A model generated the notes under the pieces. The model saw only the letters and a list, made by a program, of their open reading frames with translations, had not been told where the DNA came from and made no database searches. Positions 5,376-5,441 of a stretch of 5,441 bases of DNA are shown here, one piece after another; the stretch's first letter is position 1; each line of letters starts with the position of its first letter. A program made the translations under genes and the position numbers. The DNA is from Acidobacteriota bacterium (GTDB lineage: Bacteria > Acidobacteriota > Terriglobia > UBA7540 > JAPUME01), in the NCBI GenBank assembly GCA_027294185.1, contig JAPUME010000023.1, positions 1-5,441 on the forward strand, given 5' to 3'.

Positions 5376-5441
5376 ATGGACTATCAGTACACCCTGGCGG
5401 GCACGGCGAGTTTCTCGGGGATTGGCCTGCATAGCGGCGTC
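5376..5441 (+). CDS. lpxC: UDP-3-O-acyl-N-acetylglucosamine deacetylase, N-terminal 22 codons only
   Basis: Only the first 22 residues are in the window. They read MDYQYTLAGTASFSG followed by IGLHSGV. The FSGIGLHSG motif is the hallmark of the LpxC N-terminus, where it forms the first strand and turn of domain I. LpxC is a cytosolic zinc enzyme that removes the acetyl group from UDP-3-O-acyl-GlcNAc, the committed step of lipid A synthesis, so the organism should have a lipopolysaccharide-bearing outer membrane. The zinc ligands and catalytic residues lie beyond the right edge, as does any fusion to FabZ, known in some phyla. It is transcribed away from polA out of the shared intergenic region. 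Confidence 0.88.
   Translation, partial: MDYQYTLAGTASFSGIGLHSGV

Noticed and set aside
1..5441. Search for a novel multi-gene system, mobile element or CRISPR array.
   Set aside because: All coding sequence is explained by four well-known housekeeping or metabolic families, with no direct-repeat arrays, transposase, integrase or unexplained gene.

Overview
The window is about 5.4 kb of fairly GC-rich bacterial chromosome. It holds four housekeeping or metabolic genes: the 3' two thirds of serA (phosphoglycerate dehydrogenase, +), a complete glutaryl-CoA-type acyl-CoA dehydrogenase (+), a complete polA (DNA polymerase I, -), and the first 22 codons of lpxC (lipid A deacetylase, +). LpxC implies an outer membrane with lipopolysaccharide, so the host is a diderm. 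The SerA architecture (catalytic core, intervening domain, ACT) and the Pol I sequence would suit an environmental lineage such as Acidobacteriota. That assignment is a guess from general impression, not from a search.

Layout. 1-1074 is serA, open at the left edge. 1075-1207 is a short gap ending in a strong Shine-Dalgarno that lies inside a small perfect hairpin. 1208-2386 is the acyl-CoA dehydrogenase, with the active-site residues expected of a decarboxylating glutaryl-CoA dehydrogenase. A 20-base gap separates it from the convergent polA; a GC-rich hairpin with a mildly T-rich tail there may be a weak terminator. polA runs leftward from a GTG at 5052 to a stop at 2407. 5053-5375 is the divergent polA/lpxC intergenic region. 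Its polA-proximal part is GC-rich and can fold. Its lpxC-proximal part is sharply AT-rich (20 G/C in the 70 bases 5271-5340) and carries a perfect 24-base palindrome and a weaker second inverted repeat. lpxC starts at 5376 and leaves the window.

The genes do not form one pathway: serine synthesis, acyl-CoA oxidation, DNA repair/replication and lipid A synthesis are side by side. I see no mobile element, CRISPR array, RNA gene, toxin-antitoxin pair or defence cassette. The points worth a second look are details: a roughly 16-residue insertion in the helix-hairpin-helix of the Pol I 5'-nuclease domain, loss of all three proofreading motifs in Pol I, a natural tyrosine at the dideoxynucleotide-discrimination site, and the unexplained palindrome between polA and lpxC. 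I do not think the window contains an undescribed multi-gene system.
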